From positions 38,872 to 102,871 of the forward strand of contig NZ_NWVL01000023.1 in assembly GCF_002382885.1 (NCBI RefSeq): a stretch of 64,000 nt of DNA, in the 5' to 3' direction. Each line of letters begins with the position of its first letter. The stretch's first letter is position 1. The notes under the pieces are model-generated. The model saw nothing but the letters and a program-made list of their open reading frames with translations. It was not told the DNA's origin and searched no databases. Both the position numbers and the translations under genes were made by a program. Below, piece by piece: positions 43,504-50,849 of the stretch. Source of the DNA: Streptomyces sp. WZ.A104. GTDB lineage: Bacteria > Actinomycetota > Actinomycetes > Streptomycetales > Streptomycetaceae.

Positions 43504-44709
43504 ATGCCTGGAGTCTCCGCCCCTGTCGTCAAACTTGTGCAACGCACCACGGAACCCTTCGGGGTACAGACCCTGCGGTCCACGGCGGCCGCCGTCATCG
43601 CCTACTCCGCGGCCGTGTGGACGCTGCCCGAGCCGGCCCCGCTGACCGCGCCCCTCACCGCGCTCCTGGTCGTCCAGGTGACCCTGTACGCGACCCTCAC
43701 CACCGGGGTCCGCCGGGTGAACTCCGTCGTCGTCGGTGTGCTCATCGCCATCGCCTTCAGCTCCCTGGTGGGGCTGACCTGGTGGAGCCTCGGCCTCACC
43801 ATCTTCACCTCGCTCCTGATCGGGCGGCTGGTGCGGGTCAACGAGTTCGTTCCCGAGGTGGCGATCAGCGCCATGCTCGTGCTCGGTGTCTCCCAGGTCG
43901 CCGACACCGCCTGGGACCGGGTCTGGGAGACGCTGATCGGCGCCGTCGTGGGCCTGCTGTTCAACCTGGTGTTCGCCCCGCCGGTCTGGGTGAGGACGGC
44001 GGGCTCCTCCATCGAGTCGCTGGCCACCCGTATGGGCACGATGCTCCGCAGCATGGGCGAGGAAGTGGTCGGCAACAACCCCGTACCCAGGGCCGCCGCC
44101 CGGCTCCACGAGGCCCGCAGGCTCGACCACGACATCGTCGAGGTCGACGCTTCCCTGCGCCGGGCGGAGGAAAGTCTCACCCTCAATCCCAGGGTGAGAC
44201 AAGGGCTGCTCCACCGGGTCGTCCTGCGGTCCGGGCTCGACACCCTGGAGATCTGCGCGGTCGTGCTGCGGGTCCTCTCCCGCACCCTCACCGACCTCGC
44301 CAAGGCCCGTACGGAGGAGTCGCTGTTCCCGGCCGATGTGGCGGAGCTGCTCCAGGAGCTCTTCGGCCGGCTCGCCGAGGCGATCGAGAGCTTCGCCGTC
44401 CTGGTCACCACCCAGCTCGCCGCCGACGCCGAGGAGGCGGAGCAACGCCTCGCCGACGCCCTCGTACGCAGCCGCGCCACCCGCGACCGGGTCGCGGACC
44501 TGCTTCTGGAGGACGTCCAGGAGCACCCTCGGCAGTGGCAGCTGCACGGGGCACTGCTCGCCGAGATCGACCGGGTGCTCGCCGAACTCGACATCGACGA
44601 GCGCACCAAGCGCCTGGGCGAGGAGCTGGACCGCCGCTCGGCCGAGGCCCACGCGCACCACCCCCGGCTGCGCGCCCTGCTGAAGCGGCTGGCCAGGCAG
44701 CCCGACTGA
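43504..44709 (+). CDS. FUSC/ArAE-family membrane protein
   Basis: 401 aa. The N-terminal half has about six hydrophobic segments (STAAAVIAYSAAVWTL to IGAVVGLLFNLVFAP, near 25-160), matching aromatic-acid exporter (ArAE_1) proteins; the C-terminal half is cytoplasmic, helical and probably coiled. AAGGA lies directly against the ATG, so the start is approximate. Likely an efflux component for aromatic or organic acids. Confidence 0.78.
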   Translation: MPGVSAPVVKLVQRTTEPFGVQTLRSTAAAVIAYSAAVWTLPEPAPLTAPLTALLVVQVTLYATLTTGVRRVNSVVVGVLIAIAFSSLVGLTWWSLGLTIFTSLLIGRLVRVNEFVPEVAISAMLVLGVSQVADTAWDRVWETLIGAVVGLLFNLVFAPPVWVRTAGSSIESLATRMGTMLRSMGEEVVGNNPVPRAAARLHEARRLDHDIVEVDASLRRAEESLTLNPRVRQGLLHRVVLRSGLDTLEICAVVLRVLSRTLTDLAKARTEESLFPADVAELLQELFGRLAEAIESFAVLVTTQLAADAEEAEQRLADALVRSRATRDRVADLLLEDVQEHPRQWQLHGALLAEIDRVLAELDIDERTKRLGEELDRRSAEAHAHHPRLRALLKRLARQPD

Positions 44710-44843
44710 CCGCCGCCGGGCCCGGCACCCCGCTTCCGCCGTGGCCGGCGGGCGGCGCGGGATGCGGATGCGGCCGGTCACTGGTTCGCTTGGGGGCAGT
44801 GGTCCCCGGCGTCCCCGGCGCCCCCAGCGTCCAAGGAGTGGTG

Positions 44844-45041
44844 ATGAGCGGTTCGGACGAACCCGCCGACCTGGCTCGGCAGATGCGTGAGAAGGCCCAG
44901 CAGCTCGCCGAGGCCGCGGAGCACGCGAGCGACCCGCAGGAGAGGGAGCGGCTGGCGAAGAAGTCCCGGACGATCCGGGACCGGAGCGAGCAGCAGAACT
45001 CGACGGCGGCGGGGGAATCTACCCCGAGACCGCGGAGGTAG
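44844..45041 (+). CDS. DUF6381-family small protein
   Basis: 65 aa, highly charged helix-forming protein (DLARQMREKAQQLAEAAEHASDPQERERLAKKSRTIRDRSEQQ), matching the DUF6381 family of Streptomyces. GGAG five bases before the ATG. Its last codons overlap the opposite-strand transposase remnant. Function unknown. Confidence 0.72.
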   Translation: MSGSDEPADLARQMREKAQQLAEAAEHASDPQERERLAKKSRTIRDRSEQQNSTAAGESTPRPRR

Positions 45042-45166
45042 GACTTGCCGATCAGGCACACGACCGTATCCACCGAGACCCGGTGGCCCTGCCGGGTCGG
45101 CTCGGCGGCCAGGCGCCGGGTCGACTTCGTCGTCCACCGCAGCGGCGGCATCGGGTCGCCCCGCTC
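45035..45166 (-). pseudogene. Remnant of an ISAzo13-type transposase
   Basis: The minus-strand translation reads ERGDPMPPLRWTTKSTRRL and then AAEPTRQGHRVSVDTV, the diagnostic GDPMSPLRWTTKS...GHRVS block of ISAzo13-like transposases. Only about 44 codons are left: no start, no catalytic core, no terminal inverted repeats visible. The rest of 45042-45277 holds no gene. Confidence 0.7.
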
Positions 45167-45277
45167 GTCCGGCGGCCGGTCGTACTGTCGAACCGGTGAG
45201 CCAGACGATCACGCAGAGGCGAGCCGCACCCCGGTCGGAGATGCGGCCCAGCCTGCTGTACGGCGGTAGCGCGAGGA

Positions 45278-45766
45278 TCAGCTGATGAAGCTGCCCGCGC
45301 GGCAGTCGCCGGCGGTTACCCAGCGGTGGGAGGAGATGGAGTTGTTCATGTTGTAGCGAGTTCCGCTGGGGGCCGGAGTGAACCGGTTACGGCTCAGGTC
45401 GTCCACGTAGAACTCGCCCGGCTTCAGGCAGCCGTAGCCGAACTTCCACGGCTCCGAATTGTCCCCGATCCAGTAGAACGCGACGACGTCCCTGCCACCG
45501 TAGTAGCCGCTGTTCATGACGGACGACGCCCTGTTGTCGTCGGACCCCCGGAACGCGCCGGCCCCATCGCCCCAGTCGCCGTCGTTCCCCTGCGTCCCGC
45601 CCAGGAGGGTACCTTGGCAGTCCTTGCCGTCCCAGGCACGGACGTAGCCGTCGCGGCCCGGCCATTTGCTGTTGCAGCCGTCCGCGGCTTGAGCAGTGCC
45701 GGCCGAGGCGGTGAGGCCCAGGGCTGCCAAGCCGAAGGCGGCGAATGCTGCACCAACCTTGCGCAT
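45278..45766 (-). CDS. Secreted peptidase-inhibitor I36/beta-gamma-crystallin-like protein
   Basis: 162 aa. Signal peptide near 1-28 (ends GTAQAA). The mature part has Greek-key-like repeats (GYVRAWDGKDCQGTLLGG; SGYYGGRDVVAFYWIG) and Cys residues at C31, C54 and others, like SMPI-type (I36) metallopeptidase inhibitors. AAGGAG seven bases before the ATG. The 233-nt upstream interval holds only GC-rich repeats, including GCGCACCGGTGCGC (45928-45941). Confidence 0.75.
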   Translation of the reverse strand: MRKVGAAFAAFGLAALGLTASAGTAQAADGCNSKWPGRDGYVRAWDGKDCQGTLLGGTQGNDGDWGDGAGAFRGSDDNRASSVMNSGYYGGRDVVAFYWIGDNSEPWKFGYGCLKPGEFYVDDLSRNRFTPAPSGTRYNMNNSISSHRWVTAGDCRAGSFIS

Positions 45767-45999
45767 GTCTGTACTCCTTGGTTGTTTGCCGACCTGCCTC
45801 ACTCGGGGCAGGGGATCCGCGCCCTTTGGCGCGGAGGCTTGTAGGGGGAGGGAACGCCCTCCGGGTCTGCCGCGAGCCGATGCCGTTTCCATCGGCCGCG
45901 TCGGCCGCGTCGGTCGCACTGCTCGGGGCGCACCGGTGCGCGGCTCCACATCGCCGAGGCGGGGCAGGAGGGAAGGTGACGCGCGGGGAGCGCGACCGG

Positions 46000-46920
46000 T
46001 CACTCGCGCGGTTCGACGATCTGCTCGGCGCGGGTCAGGGCCCGGTGCCGCAGACGTTGGGCCGTGTCCAGGGCGCCCCCGAATTCGGTCCTCAGCTGAT
46101 CGACGTAGTGGGCCTCCCGCTGTCGGCCAACTGTCTTCAGCGAGGTCTGGCGAGCGCAGGTGGCGGCAGCGACGGCGATACGCAGTTCGGTCCCGAAGTC
46201 TGCCTGCCCTGCTGCCTGCCGGGCCTCGCCCGGGTCCCGATAGGGATGCCCGGCGCTCTGCATACAACGGGACCAGGCGCGGACCGCGCGGGCGAACTTC
46301 TTGTCCGCCAGCAGTTCTCCCACGTAGAGAGGCCGGATGCTGTCGGCGGCCTTCTCGGCGACGAACCAAGTCTCCAGATCGCCGTACAGCTTCCGCTCGG
46401 CCTCGCCGATGCAGCCGTCGGCGCGTTTGCGGATCGTGCCTCCGCCTGGGACGTCGGCGACGATGACCCGGGCCGTCGGGCCGCCGTCGAGCGCTGTGTC
46501 GAAGGCCCTGCGACGCTCAGCGGAGAGGCCTTTGCGGTAGGCGATGTTCGGGTCCGTCGCCCGGGCGCGGCTGCTCTTCTCGGCGATGCGGCTGCCATAG
46601 CCGTGCTTGCGGGCCCACGCCACATCATCCTGGACATAGCCGGTCGGGCGGCTCTCCTCCAGGGTCAGTGGCCTGCGTTCGTGGTAGGTGAAACCCTGTC
46701 GCTCCATGCACTTGCTGATCAGCCGCTGGACTGCGTCATCGATGCGAAGCTGGTCCGCGTGGGTGAGCTCGCGGACAGGGCGTGACACGCGCCCCTGCTC
46801 GGTGTTCATCCCATCGGCCCGGGAGAGCCCCTTGGCCTTTGTCCCGTTGCTGTCGGTACACCCGGTCGTGGCGGACAACGCAGCCATGACGAGGCACACT
46901 GAAGCGAACACGCGCTTCAT
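46000..46920 (-). CDS. Lipoprotein of unknown function
   Basis: 306 aa from ATG 46920 with GGGAGGG seven bases upstream. Lipobox SATTGC, lipid-carrying Cys21. The mature protein is charged and helical with Cys spaced along it (ISKCMERQGF, GCIGEAERKLYG, WSRCMQSAGHPY, ATCARQ), suggesting disulfides outside the cell. Codon usage is slightly less GC-biased than neighbours. No family recognised. Confidence 0.78.
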   Translation of the reverse strand: MKRVFASVCLVMAALSATTGCTDSNGTKAKGLSRADGMNTEQGRVSRPVRELTHADQLRIDDAVQRLISKCMERQGFTYHERRPLTLEESRPTGYVQDDVAWARKHGYGSRIAEKSSRARATDPNIAYRKGLSAERRRAFDTALDGGPTARVIVADVPGGGTIRKRADGCIGEAERKLYGDLETWFVAEKAADSIRPLYVGELLADKKFARAVRAWSRCMQSAGHPYRDPGEARQAAGQADFGTELRIAVAAATCARQTSLKTVGRQREAHYVDQLRTEFGGALDTAQRLRHRALTRAEQIVEPRE

Positions 46921-47284
46921 GGAAATTCCCTCCCCCGTCGCGGTGTTCCTTGTTGGCACCGCAGGAACACCATGACCCGCGGAGCCGCTTCCAGCTACCT
47001 CGTACCTCAGAGGAACGGCGTCGGGCATGGGCGTGACAGAGTGGAAGTCTTGGCCCGGGCACAGGACTTGACCACGATTCCTTCACGCCAGGCGGGCACC
47101 TGAACCGCCCCGGGTTCGGTGGAGATCCCAGTCTGTGCACGTGTTCCCGTGCGTATGGTCCCTCGCGTACGCAGTACAGCCATCGCGCGCGCCGCGTCCC
47201 CGTGCACACGCGTCCCGGTCCCGCCCGGGGCGGGTGTCGTCGCTGCCTGCGTACCGTACGCACCGCACGTGCCGTGCGTACGCG
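46921..47284. other. Gene-free interval
   Basis: 364 nt between two minus-strand genes. I see only a run of alternating CG/TACG-rich sequence from 47130 onward and the hairpin listed separately at its end. Confidence 0.6.
47255..47282 (-). terminator. Hairpin after the PHP phosphoesterase gene
   Basis: 9-bp stem CGTACGCAC/GTGCGTACG directly after the stop codon. Confidence 0.6.
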
Positions 47285-48292
47285 TCACCCGGCCCACTCC
47301 AGCAGCCGCTCCGCGCTCCACGTCGTCACCACACGCTCGGCCGGGATCCCGCACTCCTCGGCGCGGGCACAGCCCGACAGCTGCCAGTCCAGCTGCCCCG
47401 GAGCATGCGCGTCCGTGTCGATCGAGAACAGCACGCCCGCCGTTTCGGCCTCGCGCAGCAGCCGCAGGGGCGGATCCTGCCGTTCCGGGCGGCAGTTGAT
47501 CTCCACCGCCGTCCCCGCCTCGGCACAGGCGGCGAAAACCCGGCCCGCGTCGAACCGCGACTCCGGCCTCCCGCGACCGTCCAGGAGCCTGCCCGTGCAG
47601 TGGCCGAGCACATTGGCCTGCGGATGACGCACCGCCGCCTCCAGGCGCCGGGTCATCGGGCCAGGGTCCATGCGCAGCTTGGAGTGGACGGAGACCACCA
47701 CCACATCGAGCCGTTCCAGCAGCTCGGGCTCCTGGTCGAGCGAACCGTCCGGCAGGATGTCGCACTCGATGCCCGTCAGCAGCCGGAACGGAGCCCACTC
47801 CTCGTTGAGCCGCTCCACCACCGTGAGCTGCTGCCGCAGCCGATCGGGCGACAGGCCGCCCGCCACCGTCAGCCGGGGCGAGTGGTCGGTGAGCACCGAC
47901 CACGCATGCCCCAGTTCCGCCGCCGTCCGGCCCATTTCCCCGATCGGGCTGCCGCCGTCCGACCAGTTCGAGTGCAGATGGCAGTCGCCGGTCAGCAGGG
48001 CGCGGAGTTCCCGGCCGCCCTCGGGGACCGGTTCCGCCGCGGCCTCCCGCTCCAGCCGGTCCAGATAGGCGGGCACCGCACCGGCCAGGGACTCGCGGAT
48101 CACCTCGGCCGTACGGGGTCCGATCCCGGCGACCCTCTCCAGGGAGTTCGCGGCCGCCCGCTCGGCAGCCTCCCCGTCGTCCATCGCGTCCACGACGGCG
48201 GCTGCCGTCCGGAAGGCCTTCACCCGGTGGGTGGAGGCTTGCGAGCGTTCCAGCAGGAAAGCGATCCGCCGCAGAGCGGTGACAGGGTCCAT
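47285..48292 (-). CDS. PHP-domain phosphoesterase with PolX-like N-terminus
   Basis: 335 aa. N-terminal part (ALRRIAFLLERSQASTHRVKAFRTAA and the HhH motif GIGPRTAEVIRE near 55-70) resembles the PolX 8-kDa region, but no polymerase domain is present. The PHP domain starts DCHLHSNWSDGG near 105 and contains GIECDILPDG and DTDAHAPGQLD. It would cleave a phosphoester with bound metals. AGG-rich ribosome site before ATG 48292. Confidence 0.83.
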   Translation of the reverse strand: MDPVTALRRIAFLLERSQASTHRVKAFRTAAAVVDAMDDGEAAERAAANSLERVAGIGPRTAEVIRESLAGAVPAYLDRLEREAAAEPVPEGGRELRALLTGDCHLHSNWSDGGSPIGEMGRTAAELGHAWSVLTDHSPRLTVAGGLSPDRLRQQLTVVERLNEEWAPFRLLTGIECDILPDGSLDQEPELLERLDVVVVSVHSKLRMDPGPMTRRLEAAVRHPQANVLGHCTGRLLDGRGRPESRFDAGRVFAACAEAGTAVEINCRPERQDPPLRLLREAETAGVLFSIDTDAHAPGQLDWQLSGCARAEECGIPAERVVTTWSAERLLEWAG

Positions 48293-48381
48293 CCGCACCT
48301 CACCTCCAGCCGTGCGCGCGCCGCCTGTCACCAGCATGGCCGCACCCGGGCCCGTACGCCTCCGCGATGCCGCTCACCGCG

Positions 48382-49965
48382 TCAGGAGGACGGCGGCTCC
48401 TCCGCCTCGTCGGCTTCCTCCCGTGTGACCCAGCGCCCGGTGTCCGTGTCGTAGTCGTGGACGGGCCGCCCCCGCGCCCCGCTCGTACGGAACGGGCGCC
48501 CGTCGTCGTCGATGCGCACCGCCCCGGACCTGCCCCCGCTGCTCCACACCAGCTCGGCGAACCAGTAGCAGTCGCAGCGGACCGTGCGGCCGGTGACGAG
48601 GAAGACCTCCGGGTCCGAGGCCGAGACGCGGTACGGGAAGGCGACCGCCTCGATCGGCACGCCCGAGTCGTTGCCCGGCACCGATCGCGCCACGGGACGG
48701 GGGACGTCGAGGTCGACGTCGAACACCCGCGGGGTCAGCGCCCCGCCGCACCCGGGGCTCATCCGGTACACCCGGCCCCCGACGGGCGCCCCCCGCTCGA
48801 CGACCCGGATGCGCAGCGCCTCCAGCACCACGGCCCGCTCGTCCCGGCCCTGAACGGTGATCCGGACCCCGGTGTCGCCGGCGTGCACCGCGCCCAGAGC
48901 CTTCGCCCAGGCTGCCCCGTCGGCCTCGACCGGGGGCGGCGGGACGGCCGCGGGCGCGCGGTCGACGAGATAGGAGTGGCCGCAGCCGGACTTCCACACC
49001 TGGTCGTCGCTGGTCCAGGTGAACGGCACCCGCCCGGCTCCGGTCCCCGGGTCCGGCCCCGGCCCCGGGGAGGACCCCGGCGGCCCGGGTACCCCTTCCT
49101 GCCGTGCGACCCCGGGCGGCGCTGTCGACCGGGGACCGCCCGACGGACCGCGCGACGGAGCGCCTGACGGTGTCCCGGGTGCGGGTGTGCCGTCCGTGGC
49201 GGACGGCTCCGGGACGCCCCCCGGGGGGATGCCCGGCCCCTGGGCCGCCGACGGTTGCCGTTCCTGCCCCGGCAGGAACGGCAACCGGGTCCCGCCGAAG
49301 CCCGTGACCAGGGCGAGGACGGCCACGGCCGCGGCGAGGGCGGCGACCGCCTGCCCGTACCGGCGCACCCGCCGCGAGCGACCCGGCGCGGCCGGGAGGG
49401 CCCGGCCCTCGGCGCCGTACGACGCCGAGGGCCGGGGCCCCTCGCCGTCGCCGGGTCCCGGCGCGGAGCTCTCACGTGCGGCCTTCGCCACCGTCCCGGG
49501 CTCCCCGGCCCGCACCGGCCCCGCGCCGGGAGTCTTTCGTACAGCGTCTGTCTCCCCACCGGCGGTGGGCTCAGCGCCGGGAGTCTCCCGTGCAGCGTCT
49601 GTCTCCCCACCGACGTGCGGCCCCGCGCCGGGGGTCTCCCGTACGGGTTCCGCCGCAGCGTCTCCCGCCCCCTGCCGGTCGAGGCGCTCCGCGTCCGCCA
49701 GGAGCCACAGGCGGTGCAGGGCCTCGCGTTCCCCGCCCGGCGCTCCGCACAGCCGGGCCAGCCGTTCCACCGCGGCGAACTCCGCCGGCACCGTCCGTCC
49801 GGTGCAGTAGCGGTGCAGCGTCGATCCGCTGACCCCGACGCGACGGGCCAGCGAGGCATACGTCCGGCCCGAGCCCTCCCGCAGCGCGTTCAGCCGCTCC
49901 GCCAGTGCGTCACGCGCGCACCCCTCGGCCTCGTCACCCTCGCTCAAGCCGCTCGCCCTCCTCAC
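48382..49965 (-). CDS. Membrane-anchored HTH protein with Pro/Gly-rich linkers
   Basis: 527 aa from GTG 49965. XRE-type HTH near 15-85 (YASLARRVGVSGSTLHRYCTGRTVP), a low-complexity region with repeated GGETDA-x-TPGA units (near 110-150), one membrane helix near 215-235 (AVAALAAAVAVLALVTG), a Pro/Gly/Ser-rich linker, and an extracytoplasmic C-terminal domain (about 330-520) with paired Cys. The layout suggests a cell-surface sensor that touches DNA directly. Alternative ATG 50118 is disfavoured by the sequence. Confidence 0.77.
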   Translation of the reverse strand: MRRASGLSEGDEAEGCARDALAERLNALREGSGRTYASLARRVGVSGSTLHRYCTGRTVPAEFAAVERLARLCGAPGGEREALHRLWLLADAERLDRQGAGDAAAEPVRETPGAGPHVGGETDAARETPGAEPTAGGETDAVRKTPGAGPVRAGEPGTVAKAARESSAPGPGDGEGPRPSASYGAEGRALPAAPGRSRRVRRYGQAVAALAAAVAVLALVTGFGGTRLPFLPGQERQPSAAQGPGIPPGGVPEPSATDGTPAPGTPSGAPSRGPSGGPRSTAPPGVARQEGVPGPPGSSPGPGPDPGTGAGRVPFTWTSDDQVWKSGCGHSYLVDRAPAAVPPPPVEADGAAWAKALGAVHAGDTGVRITVQGRDERAVVLEALRIRVVERGAPVGGRVYRMSPGCGGALTPRVFDVDLDVPRPVARSVPGNDSGVPIEAVAFPYRVSASDPEVFLVTGRTVRCDCYWFAELVWSSGGRSGAVRIDDDGRPFRTSGARGRPVHDYDTDTGRWVTREEADEAEEPPSS

Positions 49966-50147
49966 AGCCGTCCCAGGGCGTTCCAGCCCTCCGGAAACAC
50001 CCACGTCACCGGGGGTGGGACGGTTCCAGCCCGGCCGGAAGCAGTGTCGTGCTTGTCCGGAGCCTGGGCGGCCGCCCAGGCTGGTGCCCGTTCCCCTACG
50101 ACTCCCGTACGGGAACACGACCGACCGCCCGAACGGGGAGCTTCACC

Positions 50148-50762
50148 ATGCAGATGATCCGCACCGCACTCCTGACCGCCGCAGCCGCGGGCCTGGCCGC
50201 CACCGCGCTGGCTTCCGTGCCCGCCGCCGCGGCTCCCGCCCCCGCCCCCGCTCCGAAGTTCCTCAGCGCCGAGGAGCTGCCCGCGTCCCACACCCCGTGG
50301 ACCGCGGGCCCGGTGCGCAAGGGCCTGCCCGAGTACGGGGCCGTGTGCACCGGCGAGACCACCCCGGCCGCCGGTACCCGCCACCGGGAATTCCGTACCG
50401 AGCTGGACACCGGCGCCCGCCAGATCATCACCGTCGCCCCCACCGCCGCGAAGGCGAAGGCGCTCGCGGCGAAGCTGCGGACCTCGTTCGAGACCTGCCT
50501 CGACCGGCTCAAGGAGCAGGACCCGGGGCTGGAGGGCGAGGCCTTCTACCACGGCCGCGTGAACGTGGCGGACGGCGCGCACGTCTACAGCATCGACACC
50601 TCCTACCCGGAGGTCGGCTCCACCGACATCGGCCTCTACTCCGTGGGCCGCGACGGCCGCGCGGTGACCGTCGTCGAGTGGGGCCAGCTCGGCGATCTGG
50701 ACGGCGCGCCGTTGGAGGGATTCAGGAAGACGACCCGCACCGCCGTCGCCAAGTTGTACTGA
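50148..50762 (+). CDS. Secreted protein of unknown function
   Basis: 204 aa. Signal peptide near 1-30 (MQMIRTALLTAAAAGL...VPAAAA). The mature part has two Cys (near CTGETT and FETCLDRL) and an all-beta/alpha pattern reminiscent of PknH-like sensor domains, a weak resemblance only. GGGGAG seven bases before the ATG. Confidence 0.72.
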   Translation: MQMIRTALLTAAAAGLAATALASVPAAAAPAPAPAPKFLSAEELPASHTPWTAGPVRKGLPEYGAVCTGETTPAAGTRHREFRTELDTGARQIITVAPTAAKAKALAAKLRTSFETCLDRLKEQDPGLEGEAFYHGRVNVADGAHVYSIDTSYPEVGSTDIGLYSVGRDGRAVTVVEWGQLGDLDGAPLEGFRKTTRTAVAKLY

Positions 50763-50772
50763 CCCCCGCACC

Positions 50773-50807
50773 CGCGACCGGCCGCCGACGGGGGGCGGCC
50801 GGTCGCG
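50773..50807 (+). terminator. Terminator of the secreted protein gene
   Basis: Perfect 14-bp stem CGCGACCGGCCGCC with its complement, 7-nt loop, 11 nt after the stop. Confidence 0.85.
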
Positions 50808-50849
50808 CCGGAGGTGCGAGGCCCCCCTGACCGGGAGCATCCTGGCTGT

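Noticed and set aside
40501..45041. Idea that the small-gene stretch is an integrated plasmid or phage
   Set aside because: No integrase, tRNA attachment site, repeats at the ends, replication or transfer genes; GC content is unchanged.
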